From contig NZ_CP063311.1 in NCBI RefSeq assembly GCF_015245355.1, positions 3,491,179 through 3,555,178 of the forward strand: a DNA stretch of 64,000 bases. The letters run 5' to 3'. Position 1 is the first letter of the stretch. Each line of letters begins with the position of its first letter. Below are positions 43,926 through 53,605 of the stretch, piece by piece. The position numbers and the translations under genes are program-made. The notes below the pieces were generated by a model. It saw only the letters and a list, made by a program, of their open reading frames with translations. It was not told where the DNA came from and made no database searches. Origin of the DNA: Anabaenopsis elenkinii CCIBt3563 (GTDB lineage: Bacteria > Cyanobacteriota > Cyanobacteriia > Cyanobacteriales > Nostocaceae).

Positions 43926-44654
43926 TTATTTACCACCAGCAAAAAACAGTGGTAACACAAGTGCCACTATAATTCCAACCAACACAAAAATCTCAATAAT
44001 TCTCAGTGAAAAATCCCTCTGCATTAATTGGTTAATTTGGGTACTCCAATTATTAACGGTAAAATTACTAAACCAACTACCCAAACGACTATACCAGTTT
44101 TTCGGACTATCTCCTGGGCGTAATTTCCATGACCACATTGATAGTAACAATGGCACACCACCCACTTTAGCAGACATCAAAAGATGAATCGCTAAAAAAC
44201 TAACCATAATTACCCAAGCTATCAGATGACAATAATACCATGGGTGATCAAGTTGCCTTGTAGGTAGCCATTCCTCTTTCATCATTCTGCCAGATATTAC
44301 CGCCAAAACCGAGGCCAGCAACATCAGAGTATTGATAATCCGTTGTAAACTCAGCCACCAAATGGGTTTACCAACCTGTGTCAATTTTTGTATGGAGTCT
44401 GGTTGTAATAGGCGCCTTTGTCCCCCATGAAAGCTATAAAGTCCAAAAGCTGGTAATAACAGTAAAAAGAATAAAGCTACAGTTCCATGAATATCTTGAA
44501 TTGGGTCAATTCTAGGAATGAGGACTTTGCCAAATCTGCCATCGAATGTGTTGTAAACTAAGAAGCCGGTAATGATGGAAGTAATGACTAAAATTCCATT
44601 AATACCATGGAGAACTCGCAACAACAAAGGCTGATAAGGGGCTGAACGACTCAT
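43926..44654 (-). CDS. Cytochrome b561-like membrane protein
   Basis: The 242-residue protein has about five membrane segments and His pairs suited to two b haems: LRVLHGINGILVITS (about residues 11-25), DIHGTVALFFLLLLPAFGL (about 54-72) and YYCHLIAWVIMVSFLAIHLL (about 139-158). This matches the cytochrome b561/formate dehydrogenase gamma fold, used to pass electrons across membranes. No redox partner gene is adjacent. The start ATG is at 44652-44654 and it diverges from der. Confidence 0.75.
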   Translation of the reverse strand: MSRSAPYQPLLLRVLHGINGILVITSIITGFLVYNTFDGRFGKVLIPRIDPIQDIHGTVALFFLLLLPAFGLYSFHGGQRRLLQPDSIQKLTQVGKPIWWLSLQRIINTLMLLASVLAVISGRMMKEEWLPTRQLDHPWYYCHLIAWVIMVSFLAIHLLMSAKVGGVPLLLSMWSWKLRPGDSPKNWYSRLGSWFSNFTVNNWSTQINQLMQRDFSLRIIEIFVLVGIIVALVLPLFFAGGK

Positions 44655-44817
44655 AGATAATCTTGACTTGCTGTTTATGGTACGATGATTATAAGTCTAT
44701 TACTAGGTAGTTCTGACTCAAAACACTACATCAGCCTCGAGAAACTACATCAGAACTTAAAATGGTTACAATAAATAAATGATATAATACCCTATTACTC
44801 TCACTCACCCTGGTTTT

Positions 44818-46182
44818 ATGGGACTGCCAATTGTTGCTATTATCGGTCGCCCGAATGTGGGCAAGTCTACCCTGGTTAATCGTCTCGCCGGGGAGCAAAC
44901 GGCGATTGTCCACGATGAACCGGGTGTAACACGCGATCGCACTTATATGCCATCTTACTGGGGCGATCGGGAATTTCTGGTTGTAGATACAGGTGGCTTA
45001 GTATTTAATGATGATACGGAATTTCTACCCCTAATCCGCCAACAGGCACTAACGGCGCTCTCACAAGCCAATGCGGCGATTTTTGTGGTAGACGGTCAAA
45101 CGGGGCTGACAGGTTCCGATCAAGAAATTGCTACATGGTTACGCCAGCAACCAGTACCCGTGTTACTGGCTGTGAACAAATGTGAATCCCCAGAACAAGG
45201 AGCAATTCAAGCCTCAGAATTTTGGGCTTTAGGGTTGGGGGAACCATTCCCAATTTCGGCAATTCATGGAAGTGGTACAGGGGAATTACTCGATGAGTTA
45301 ATAACTCACATCCCCATAGTCAAAGAAGTAGAGGAAACTAACGAGATTAAGGTCGCGATTATCGGCCGCCCCAATGTGGGTAAATCCAGTTTATTAAATG
45401 CTTTTGTAGGAGAAGAAAGGTCAATAGTTAGCCCTATTTCCGGGACAACCCGCGATGCTATTGATACCGTGGTTGAAAGCAATGGACAAGTTTATCGCTT
45501 GATTGACACCGCCGGGATTCGCAGAAAAAAACAAATAGAATACGGTACGGAGTTCTTTAGTATTAACCGTGCTTTTAAAGCTATTCGTCGCGCCGATGTG
45601 GTTTTATTGGTGATTGATGCTTTAGATGGAGTCACAGACCAAGACCAAAAATTGGCCGGGCGGATTATCGACGAGGGTCGAGCTTGTATAATTGTGGTGA
45701 ATAAATGGGATGCCATCGAAAAAGATTCATACACCATTTACGACTACGAAAAGAGTCTAGAAGCCCGGTTACATTTTACAGAATGGGCAGAAACCATTTT
45801 TGTGAGTGCTAACACAGGACAACGGGTAAATAAGATTTTAGACTTAGTGAATGAAGCAGCACAGTCACACAAACGCCGTGTAACTACCTCTGTAATTAAC
45901 GAAGTTCTCACAGATGCTGTCAGCTGGCATTCACCGCCAGCTACACGTGGCGGTCGTCAAGGTAAAATCTATTATGGCACTCAAGTAGCAGTGCAACCCC
46001 CAACTATCGCCCTATTCGTCAACGAGGCTAAACGCTTTAATGACAATTACCGCCGCTACATTGAGCGACAATTCCGCCAACAATTAGGATTTAAAGGGAC
46101 ACCTATCCGGTTAATTTGGCGCAGTAAGAAAGTGCGCGAGATGGAAATTGGTAGCGTCAACAGAGCAACTCGCGTCAAATAA
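44818..46182 (+). CDS. der: Ribosome-associated GTPase Der (EngA)
   Basis: The 454-residue protein has two GTPase domains in tandem and a KH-like C-terminus, the unique layout of Der. The first has [12 protein letters not shown] (about residues 10-21), DTGG and NKCE; the second has [12 protein letters not shown] (about 182-193), DTAGIRRK and NKWD. It acts in 50S ribosomal subunit maturation. TATAAT lies about 35 bp upstream. The ecfT/cbiQ-like gene follows after 89 bp on the same strand. Confidence 0.96.
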   Translation: MGLPIVAIIGRPNVGKSTLVNRLAGEQTAIVHDEPGVTRDRTYMPSYWGDREFLVVDTGGLVFNDDTEFLPLIRQQALTALSQANAAIFVVDGQTGLTGSDQEIATWLRQQPVPVLLAVNKCESPEQGAIQASEFWALGLGEPFPISAIHGSGTGELLDELITHIPIVKEVEETNEIKVAIIGRPNVGKSSLLNAFVGEERSIVSPISGTTRDAIDTVVESNGQVYRLIDTAGIRRKKQIEYGTEFFSINRAFKAIRRADVVLLVIDALDGVTDQDQKLAGRIIDEGRACIIVVNKWDAIEKDSYTIYDYEKSLEARLHFTEWAETIFVSANTGQRVNKILDLVNEAAQSHKRRVTTSVINEVLTDAVSWHSPPATRGGRQGKIYYGTQVAVQPPTIALFVNEAKRFNDNYRRYIERQFRQQLGFKGTPIRLIWRSKKVREMEIGSVNRATRVK

Positions 46183-46271
46183 GTTTATTATCTTCTCAGG
46201 CTTATTTTGCGATCTGTCAGGCCACAATAGTAAATATCAAGCCTGACTCTCTCCTACTTAGCACTGAATAA

Positions 46272-47198
46272 ATGGACTTATTGCGATCGCTACCCCTCGG
46301 ACTATACTTAGAACAGCCGCAAACTTGGCTACACAAACTGGATGCGCGGGTAAAAATTGCTTGGTTGATGAGTTTTCTCACCAGCTACACCTTTGCCAAT
46401 AACCAATGGCGAATACTACTAGTTGCACTGTTAATTATTTTGACTCTCGTGGCGAGAATACCCCAGCGAGTCTGGAAACAACAAATGGTATGGCTGTTAA
46501 CACTGGCGCTGTTTGTATTTGTGATTATTAGTATTAGTCCTGATGGGCTGGGTGTAAGGTATCAACCGCGTTTACCCGCCGAGCCACAGATATTAATTCA
46601 GCCGGGAAATACTAATACAACCGATATTGTTCCAGTACCAACACAGGAAAATAAAAACTACAGCTACATTCTATTTGATCAAGGGCCAGTTAAGGTAACT
46701 CGTCGGTCAATTGATTTGGCTATTAGAGTCAGTACAATTATATTTACTGTGATTTACAGCAGTAACCTGTACCTGCTGACAACTGCACCGGAAGAAATTA
46801 CAACTGCTATAGAAAGTTTAATGCAGCCACTGGCAAGGTTTAAAGTGCCGGTAACTGAAATTACTCTCACCTTAACTTTGTCCTTGCGATTTATCCCCCT
46901 AGTTCTTGAAGAGGTGCAGAATTTAATTCGCTCTGTAACGACTAGGGCGATTAATTGGAAAAAACTTGGCTGGAAAAGAGCCGCTCAGGTTTGGATGATA
47001 GTAGCACACAGACTTTTAGAGAATCTCCTATTACGCGCTGAACAAATGGCTAACGCTATGATGGTCAGGGGTTTCACTAGTCCTAGTGAACATCAAGTCA
47101 AATGGCATGAATTACGTCTGAGAGCTAGGGATTGGCTGGCGATCGCTATTCTCACTCTATTTTGGGGTGTGAGGCTAGTTCTAGGACATATGGCTTAG
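46272..47198 (+). CDS. Energy-coupling factor transporter transmembrane protein (CbiQ/EcfT)
   Basis: The 308-residue protein has membrane segments VKIAWLMSFLTSYTF, LLVALLIILTLVARI, MVWLLTLALFVFVIIS and a last one near AIAILTLFWGVRLVLG. The family motif for ATPase coupling is seen as ENLLLRAEQMANAMMVRGF, corresponding to the A-R-G type coupling helices. EcfT/CbiQ proteins join a substrate-binding S subunit to EcfA ATPases for vitamin or metal uptake. No S or A subunit is near, so the substrate is unknown. Confidence 0.82.
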   Translation: MDLLRSLPLGLYLEQPQTWLHKLDARVKIAWLMSFLTSYTFANNQWRILLVALLIILTLVARIPQRVWKQQMVWLLTLALFVFVIISISPDGLGVRYQPRLPAEPQILIQPGNTNTTDIVPVPTQENKNYSYILFDQGPVKVTRRSIDLAIRVSTIIFTVIYSSNLYLLTTAPEEITTAIESLMQPLARFKVPVTEITLTLTLSLRFIPLVLEEVQNLIRSVTTRAINWKKLGWKRAAQVWMIVAHRLLENLLLRAEQMANAMMVRGFTSPSEHQVKWHELRLRARDWLAIAILTLFWGVRLVLGHMA

Positions 47199-47253
47199 TT
47201 GCTGATCCTAGTTACTAATCCTCTAAGCTATTTTGTGCCACAGGCTGATAATT

Positions 47254-47361
47254 ATGGCAATATATAAACAGAACAAAGTAATTACCTGGGTGGTCTCTTG
47301 TGCATTTCTACTTTCCTGTTGTCAACCTGATCTGCTAAGTCACAACAGGAAGCAGTTTTGA
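47254..47361 (+). CDS. Small lipoprotein-like open frame, 35 codons
   Basis: MAIYKQNKVITWVVSCAFLL followed by SCCQPDLLSHNRKQF has a basic n-region, a hydrophobic core and a lipobox-like LLSC, so it reads as a tiny lipoprotein or the front of a decayed one. No clear ribosome-binding site is seen. It lies in the 296-bp gap before pipX, which otherwise shows nothing. Confidence 0.3.
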   Translation: MAIYKQNKVITWVVSCAFLLSCCQPDLLSHNRKQF

Positions 47362-47494
47362 TAACTGCCATACACAGGCCAAAATCACTAATTTTCTTAT
47401 AAGCTCACGAAATATGCTGGCGAAAGGGGTGTATTATCTTGTGAAAATTTGTACTGAACTACGAAAAGATATATACTCCTAACTTGACTGTTAA

Positions 47495-47773
47495 ATGAAT
47501 CCAGAAAACCTAGAAACCTACATCAATCATCCAACTTGGGGTTTGCTTTATCGCATCTGTATGGTCGATGACAACCAGGATCTATTCACTACACTTTACG
47601 CCCAACGTTTATTTTTTGTGGTGTCCAACGATATTAAAGGTCTCAAATTTCAGTCCATAGGACGCACTGAAGCCCGAATGTTGTTAGAAAATCGCTTGCG
47701 TACTCTGCGTCGCAGTGGTTCATCCCAGGAGTACGATCAACTTCAGAGTGTTTTCCAGCGCACATTCCAATGA
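47495..47773 (+). CDS. pipX: PipX, co-activator of NtcA and PII partner
   Basis: The 92-residue protein has a Tudor-like domain (YINHPTWGLLYRICMVDDNQ, LFTTLYAQRLFFVVSND) and two C-terminal helices (RTEARMLLENRLRTLRRSGS). PipX binds NtcA in the presence of 2-oxoglutarate and is held back by the PII protein GlnB. Its stop overlaps the pipY start by four bases (ATGA), the conserved cyanobacterial arrangement. It could drive the devBCA promoter in this window. Confidence 0.95.
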   Translation: MNPENLETYINHPTWGLLYRICMVDDNQDLFTTLYAQRLFFVVSNDIKGLKFQSIGRTEARMLLENRLRTLRRSGSSQEYDQLQSVFQRTFQ

Positions 47774-48438
47774 CCAGTTCCATTAGCGAACGTATTACTA
47801 GTATTTGTGGTTCACTACCTGCTTCAGTGCGGTTGGTTGCTGTGAGCAAGACATTTCCGCCTGAGGCAATTCGGGCTGCTTATAATGTGGGAATTCGCGA
47901 TTTTGCCGAAAACCGCATTCAAGAAGCAGCCAGTAAACAAGCCCAGTTACACGACTTATCAGATATCACATGGCACTTTATTGGCCACTTGCAAGGCAAT
48001 AAAGCTAAAAAAGCTATAGAATTATTTGATTGGATTCATTCAGTGGACAGTTTAAAACTAGCCCAGCGTTTAAATCAATTGGCAGCACAGTTAGGAGTCA
48101 GTCCTCAAGTTTGTCTGCAAGTCAAAATCCTCCCTGACCCTAATAAGTCAGGTTGGAACGTTCCCGAACTACTAGCCGACTTACCGGATCTGAACAAATG
48201 TGAGGATTTACAAATTCAGGGTTTGATGACAATTCCGCCTTTAGGATTGAATGAAGCCCAGATAATGAATGTATTTAATAATACATACAAATTAGCTAAA
48301 GAAATCGACCAGCAGAACTGGTCGCACCTAAAAATGCGGGAAGTTTCCATGGGTATGTCGGGGGACTACCAACTGGCAGTACAGGCTGGAGCAACTATGG
48401 TAAGATTAGGTACTATCTTATTTGGTGACAGAACCTAG
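47770..48438 (+). CDS. pipY: PLP homeostasis protein PipY (YggS family)
   Basis: The 222-residue protein is a single-domain PLP-binding barrel: VRLVAVSKTFPPEAIRAAYN (with the PLP lysine, about residue 27), FAENRIQEA, WHFIGHLQGNKAKKAI and MGMSGDYQLAVQAGATMVRL with GTILFG at the end. The family keeps free PLP levels in check. It is translationally coupled to pipX. Confidence 0.95.
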   Translation: MTSSISERITSICGSLPASVRLVAVSKTFPPEAIRAAYNVGIRDFAENRIQEAASKQAQLHDLSDITWHFIGHLQGNKAKKAIELFDWIHSVDSLKLAQRLNQLAAQLGVSPQVCLQVKILPDPNKSGWNVPELLADLPDLNKCEDLQIQGLMTIPPLGLNEAQIMNVFNNTYKLAKEIDQQNWSHLKMREVSMGMSGDYQLAVQAGATMVRLGTILFGDRT

Positions 48439-48794
48439 GAGATGACATCTTAATTGTTGCTTCGGGTATTAACATTACCAAGGATAGAATAGATACATAG
48501 GTTAATCCCTGGTTATATACAGTCATACAAAAAATAAATTTGATTTAGGATGAGTAGCAAAAAAATCCGGGAAGGCAAATTTTTACCTGGAACAATAATT
48601 ACGCTGTAATCTTGACGCGTTATTTTGTGTAAGTTAATCTACAGGCGTTCCCTCAAATTTCAACTGACCAAACCTATTTGTTATATCAACCTATGAAGGA
48701 CAAGAAAAGTATTCAATCTTAACTGTGTACTGAGCGACTATGGCTACATTTAATAGCCAAATCAATAAGGGTAATTTTTATCAGGAGCATAAAA
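48439..48794. other. Gene-free region between pipY and sepF
   Basis: AT-rich sequence; no gene, hairpin terminator or known site stands out. CAGGAG just before the sepF ATG is its ribosome-binding site. Confidence 0.5.
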
Positions 48795-49397
48795 ATGAAT
48801 AACATTTTTACTAAACTTCGAGATTTTGTAGGTCTCAATGAGCAAGTAGAATATGAATATTACGAAGAGGAACCGGAAACGGAGCCTGGTAGCTACCACA
48901 ACCTGTATCAAGAGGAAAACCCCCACACACCACCCGCACCGGCTAGTGTTCAAAATCGACGCTGGCAGGAACCCATGACTACAATGAGTAATGATATAGC
49001 CTCAGGATCGAAGCCTACGATGGGGAATGTGATTAACATGCCAGGATCAATTAACGGGATTTCAGAAGTGTTAGTACTTGAGCCTCGAACATTTGAAGAA
49101 ATGCCCGAAGCTATTAAAGCACTCAGAGAGCGTAAGTCAGTTGTTTTAAACTTGACGATTATGGATCCTGATCAAGCACAACGAGCTGTAGATTTTGTAG
49201 CCGGTGGAACCTACGCCCTGGATGGACATCAAGAGCGCATTGGAGAAAGTATATTTTTGTTTACGCCCAGTTGTGTGCAAGTTAGTACGCCGGGGACTGT
49301 TCTGCATGAAGTACCACAAGCGCCACTTCGTCATTCACGTCCCTCCACTACTTCCAGTCAAAGCTGGGGTACGGACGTTAACAGAATGGTGCAATGA
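48795..49397 (+). CDS. sepF: Cell division protein SepF
   Basis: The 200-residue protein starts with an amphipathic membrane-targeting helix ([14 protein letters not shown]), has an acidic disordered linker (about residues 20-75) and the SepF core: [40 protein letters not shown] and [20 protein letters not shown]. SepF bridges FtsZ to the membrane in cyanobacteria. CAGGAG lies eight bases before the ATG. Gene order pipX-pipY-sepF-proC is conserved. Confidence 0.94.
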   Translation: MNNIFTKLRDFVGLNEQVEYEYYEEEPETEPGSYHNLYQEENPHTPPAPASVQNRRWQEPMTTMSNDIASGSKPTMGNVINMPGSINGISEVLVLEPRTFEEMPEAIKALRERKSVVLNLTIMDPDQAQRAVDFVAGGTYALDGHQERIGESIFLFTPSCVQVSTPGTVLHEVPQAPLRHSRPSTTSSQSWGTDVNRMVQ

Positions 49398-49870
49398 AGT
49401 TATATCAAAATATAGTGGGAGCGTGAGAACCCCTGCGCTTTAGCGAGGGGATGAAAAGCGACTCAACAGGATTTACCCTGTCGTATCCTGACTACAAAAA
49501 ACTGATTGACAAGGCATTTCTGATTAGTTAGGATAAAAAAGCATCCACAAATATGGTGAAAAACCCAAAAGATGTTTTCCTTAAGTAGCCACACAGCTAG
49601 ATTTATTTTTAGCCGAGGTGGGTAGGGCATTTTGACTGTGCCACAACGATATTATTTATTCAAATTTTTAAATAAATAAAATCGTAAACTTTGCGTAGCG
49701 TGTCTTCAGACCGCGTAGCAACATCAGTTTAGAATCCCCTGTGATTCTATCCAGGGGAGAAGTCAATAGTTCAACTCAAATTTTTGATGATTGTAGGAGC
49801 AGGTTTAACCAAGATGGTATGATGCCATCAATGAAGGGTTTAAACCTGCTCTGATTGACTATATAACTTA
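49398..49870. other. Gene-free region with IS605-like hairpins
   Basis: Two G/C-rich stem-loops lie here: CCCCTGCGC / GCGAGGGG at 49430-49450 (with a bulge, followed by ATGAAAAGCG) and CCCCTG / CAGGGG at 49736-49757. Both resemble subterminal hairpins of cyanobacterial IS200/IS605 elements, so the stretch may be the shell of a deleted element. No transposase code remains. A CGTAGC-type repeat lies at about 49694-49720. Confidence 0.4.
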
Positions 49871-50683
49871 ATGACTATTAAATTGGGCTTAATTGGTGGC
49901 GGAGTAATGGGAGAAGCGCTATTATCCCGCTTGATTGACCGGGGAATCTATCAACCATCGGAAGTGATAGTCAGTGAACCCCAACCGACACGCCAAAATT
50001 ATTTACGGCAAACATATAATGTAACTGTAACTACAGATAATGCTCTGGTTTTCACAGAAGCTAAAGAAGTAGTATTATTAGCAGTAAAACCCCAGGTGTT
50101 CAGTGCGATCGCTCAAGAAATAGCGGATGTACTAAGTATAAGAATCTCACCTGTGGTGATTTCGATTTTAGCAGGAGTGTCTTTAAGCCAACTAGAATCA
50201 GCCTTTCCTGAACTACCAGTAATTAGAGCTATGCCTAATACCCCCGCCACAGTGGGGGAGGGAATTACAGCTTTGTGCTTAGGCGCATATACTAACGGCA
50301 AGCATCACAAAATAGCACAGCAGGTTTTCTCAGCAGTGGGGCAAGTGGTAGATGTATCAGAAATGCTCATGGATGCAGTTACTGGACTGTCGGGTAGTGG
50401 TCCGGCTTACGTAGCTTTGATGGTGGAATCATTGGCTGATGGGGGAGTAGCCGCAGGTTTACCCAGGGGACTGGCTCATCAGCTGGCTGTGCAGACTGTA
50501 TTGGGCACAGCAAAACTGCTACAAGAAAACAAAATCCACCCGGGAGAACTCAAAGACCGTGTGACTAGTCCCGGTGGAACGACTATTGCTGGTATTGCTC
50601 AACTGGAAAGGGCAGGATTTCGCTCTGCTTTAATTGAAGCAGTCAAAGCGTCGGCATTGCGATCGCAAGAGTTGGGAAAGTGA
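49871..50683 (+). CDS. proC: Pyrroline-5-carboxylate reductase
   Basis: The 270-residue enzyme makes proline from pyrroline-5-carboxylate with NAD(P)H. The Rossmann motif GLIGGGVMGEALL is at the N-terminus; LLAVKPQVF, RAMPNTPATVGEGITAL (about residues 119-135) and the ProC signature from SGSGPAYVALMVESLADGGV to ASRGLAHQLA-like text (GLPRGLAHQLAVQT) and PGGTTIAGI follow. It ends the pip-sepF cluster. Confidence 0.95.
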   Translation: MTIKLGLIGGGVMGEALLSRLIDRGIYQPSEVIVSEPQPTRQNYLRQTYNVTVTTDNALVFTEAKEVVLLAVKPQVFSAIAQEIADVLSIRISPVVISILAGVSLSQLESAFPELPVIRAMPNTPATVGEGITALCLGAYTNGKHHKIAQQVFSAVGQVVDVSEMLMDAVTGLSGSGPAYVALMVESLADGGVAAGLPRGLAHQLAVQTVLGTAKLLQENKIHPGELKDRVTSPGGTTIAGIAQLERAGFRSALIEAVKASALRSQELGK

Positions 50684-50756
50684 GGAAAAATAGGCTAATG
50701 AGCAATGACAAATAGCCGTTAATATAGTAAAAAAGTCCGGTTGCAAATTTGATTGA

Positions 50757-53432
50757 GTGAATTATCCCGCACCATCTCCAGAACTAGACTTAGGGTTAAT
50801 ATTTCCCTTTGAACTGGATCAGTTCCAAAAAGATGCGATCGCGTCCCTAAATTCTGGACGCTCCGTAGTCGTGTGTGCGCCCACAGGTTCGGGCAAAACG
50901 TTAGTTGGGGAATATGCCATCTATAGAGCCTTATCCCGGGGAAAACGTGTATTTTATACAACACCCCTCAAGGCATTGTCTAATCAAAAATTACGTGATT
51001 TTCGTGAGGAATTTGGCTATGAGTTAGTAGGATTGTTAACTGGAGATAATTCCATTAACAGGGATGCACCAATTCTGGTCATGACCACGGAAATCTTCCG
51101 CAATATGCTCTATGGCACACCTATAGGGCAAGTGGGTATTTCCCTAGTAGACGTTGAGGCCGTAGTGCTAGATGAGTGTCACTACATGAATGACCGCCAA
51201 CGAGGAACAGTTTGGGAAGAATCAATCATCTACTGTCCTCGTGAAATTCAACTAGTAGCCCTCTCCGCAACTGTTGCCAACAGCGATCAACTGACAGACT
51301 GGTTAAATCGCGTTCACGGTCCGACAGACCTAATTTATTCCGATTTCCGTCCCGTACCCTTAGAATTTTACTATTGCAATCCCAAAGGGCTGTTTCCCTT
51401 ACTGAATGAAAGCAAAACTAAAATTAACCCCCGTCTAGCCAACAGAGGCAAAAGAAAGCAACAAGACAGGGGTAGAGGTGACAGACCAGAAGCCCCAGGG
51501 ATAGCTTACATCCTCAGTCAGCTACAACACAGGGATATGCTCCCGGCGATTTACTTTATATTCAGTCGTCGGGGATGTGATAAGGCAGTCGCAGAAGTTG
51601 GTGATTTGTGGTTAGTTAATAATGATGAGTCGCAAATATTACGGCGGCAAATTGATGAATTTTTAACCCGTAATCCTGAAGCTGGGCGTTCTGGGCAAAT
51701 TGCGCCTTTATACAGAGGTATTGCTGCTCACCATGCTGGAATTTTACCTGCGTGGAAAGGACTAGTAGAGGAACTATTTCAGCAGGGACTAATTAAAGTA
51801 GTATTTGCTACAGAAACATTGGCAGCAGGAATCAATATGCCAGCCCGGACAACAGTAATTTCTACCCTGTCCAAACGTACTGATTCTGGACATCGCCTAT
51901 TAAACGCTTCTGAATTCCTCCAGATGGCAGGACGCGCCGGTCGCCGAGGCATGGATTTACAGGGTTATGTAGTTACAGTACAAACACCCTTTGAAGGCTC
52001 AAAAGAAGCGGCATATTTAGCTACATCCAAACCTGATCCCCTGGTAAGTCAGTTTACACCAAGCTATGGTATGGTCCTAAACTTGCTGCAAATCCACACA
52101 ATCGAACAAGCCAGGGAACTGATAGAACGCAGCTTTGGGCAGTACATGGCAACGGTGCATTTAAGACCAGAATATGAAGCAATTGCGTCGCTACAAACCC
52201 AATTAGCCGAATTGAAAGCACAAATCGCCACAGTTAATGAACATGAACTAGCAGTTTATCAGAAATTGCGGCAACGCCTGAAAGTCGAACGCCAGTTATT
52301 GACAACCCTGCAAGCACAAGCTTTGGAAAGTCGCCAAGAAGAATTTGTGATGATGTTGAGCTTTGCAGTGTCGGGAACTCTGTTAAGTATCAAAGGTAAA
52401 GACCTAGATGTGTCTATACCTACAACAGCAGTGTTAGTGGGAAAAACACCTAGTACCGGTTCAGAAGCCCCTTACTTGGTATGTTTAGGGGAAGATAATC
52501 GGTGGTATGTAGTCACAACTGCCGATGTCATGGATTTATATGCTCAATTGCCACGAGTCGATGTACCAGAGCATATAGTACCACCCCCAAACTTACAATT
52601 AAAACCCGGGAAATCACTACGCGGTAATCAAGAAACATTTGCCATTGCTCAAAGCATTCCTCAAGTACAGCCCTCCTTTTGTATGTCCCCAGAAGTGACA
52701 GCACAACTGGGTCGCGTGACCGCAGTCCAAGCCCAATTAGAAGCTAATCCCATTCATCAATCCGGTAATGTCAGCAAGATTTTTAAACGCCGCGCTCGTT
52801 ATGTGGAATTAGAGGCCGAACTTGAAGAATTACAATTACAAGTCGAGCAACACTCACAACACCATTGGGAAGAATTTGTCAATTTAATTTCTATCTTGGA
52901 ATACTTCGAGTGTTTAGATAACTTAGTCCCCACCCAGTTAGGACAAATTGCCGCCGCCATTCGCGGAGAAAATGAATTATGGCTGGGTTTGGTGTTGGCT
53001 AGTGGTCAATTGGACAATTTAGACCCCCACCATTTAGCCGCCGCAGTTGCAGGTTTAGTCATCGAAACCCCCCGCCCAGATAGTAGAGTTCACTTTGAAC
53101 TCAGTCACGAAGTGGTAGAAGCTTTGGCGACACTGCGGGGAATTCGCCGCAAAATATTTCAACTGCAAAGGCGGTACAATGTTACTTTGCCCATCTGGTT
53201 GGAATTTGAATTAATTGCCATAGTGGAACAGTGGGCCCTGGGGAAACCATGGAGAGAACTCTGTGAGAATACTACTTTGGATGAGGGCGATGTGGTGAGA
53301 ATTTTACGCCGGACTTTGGATTTATTATCTCAGATCCCCCATGTTCCCCATTTGTCTGAGGATTTCCAGCGCAATGCTTATCGGGCGATGCAGTTAATTG
53401 ATAGGTTCCCAGTTAATGAGGTGGCTGATTAA
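50757..53432 (+). CDS. Ski2-like DEAD/DExH RNA helicase
   Basis: The 891-residue protein is an SF2 helicase of the Ski2/Mtr4 class: APTGSGKTLVGEYAIYRAL (Walker A), TTPLKALSNQKL (Ia), DECHYMND (II, DECH-type), LSATVAN (III) and QMAGRAGRRGMD (VI) are all present. A DSHCT-like C-terminal domain follows (about 740-891; LRGIRRKIFQLQRRYNVTLP). Chloroplast relatives such as ISE2 act in RNA processing. Start is a GTG at 50757. It stands 73 bp behind proC in the same direction. Confidence 0.9.
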   Translation: MNYPAPSPELDLGLIFPFELDQFQKDAIASLNSGRSVVVCAPTGSGKTLVGEYAIYRALSRGKRVFYTTPLKALSNQKLRDFREEFGYELVGLLTGDNSINRDAPILVMTTEIFRNMLYGTPIGQVGISLVDVEAVVLDECHYMNDRQRGTVWEESIIYCPREIQLVALSATVANSDQLTDWLNRVHGPTDLIYSDFRPVPLEFYYCNPKGLFPLLNESKTKINPRLANRGKRKQQDRGRGDRPEAPGIAYILSQLQHRDMLPAIYFIFSRRGCDKAVAEVGDLWLVNNDESQILRRQIDEFLTRNPEAGRSGQIAPLYRGIAAHHAGILPAWKGLVEELFQQGLIKVVFATETLAAGINMPARTTVISTLSKRTDSGHRLLNASEFLQMAGRAGRRGMDLQGYVVTVQTPFEGSKEAAYLATSKPDPLVSQFTPSYGMVLNLLQIHTIEQARELIERSFGQYMATVHLRPEYEAIASLQTQLAELKAQIATVNEHELAVYQKLRQRLKVERQLLTTLQAQALESRQEEFVMMLSFAVSGTLLSIKGKDLDVSIPTTAVLVGKTPSTGSEAPYLVCLGEDNRWYVVTTADVMDLYAQLPRVDVPEHIVPPPNLQLKPGKSLRGNQETFAIAQSIPQVQPSFCMSPEVTAQLGRVTAVQAQLEANPIHQSGNVSKIFKRRARYVELEAELEELQLQVEQHSQHHWEEFVNLISILEYFECLDNLVPTQLGQIAAAIRGENELWLGLVLASGQLDNLDPHHLAAAVAGLVIETPRPDSRVHFELSHEVVEALATLRGIRRKIFQLQRRYNVTLPIWLEFELIAIVEQWALGKPWRELCENTTLDEGDVVRILRRTLDLLSQIPHVPHLSEDFQRNAYRAMQLIDRFPVNEVAD

Positions 53433-53605
53433 TTACAGCCCATTTCATCGGTGTGAGGTATGTTAGGGCAGACCTTCTTGCCCACTCCACCAAAGTTTGA
53501 AGATGCCTATAGTGCCTAATCTCGGTGCAATCTGCTATATGTTTGTGGTTAACTTGAGATTTAATTAATTTTAAACACTAGCAACTTTTCAAAAGGAAAA
53601 TAATA

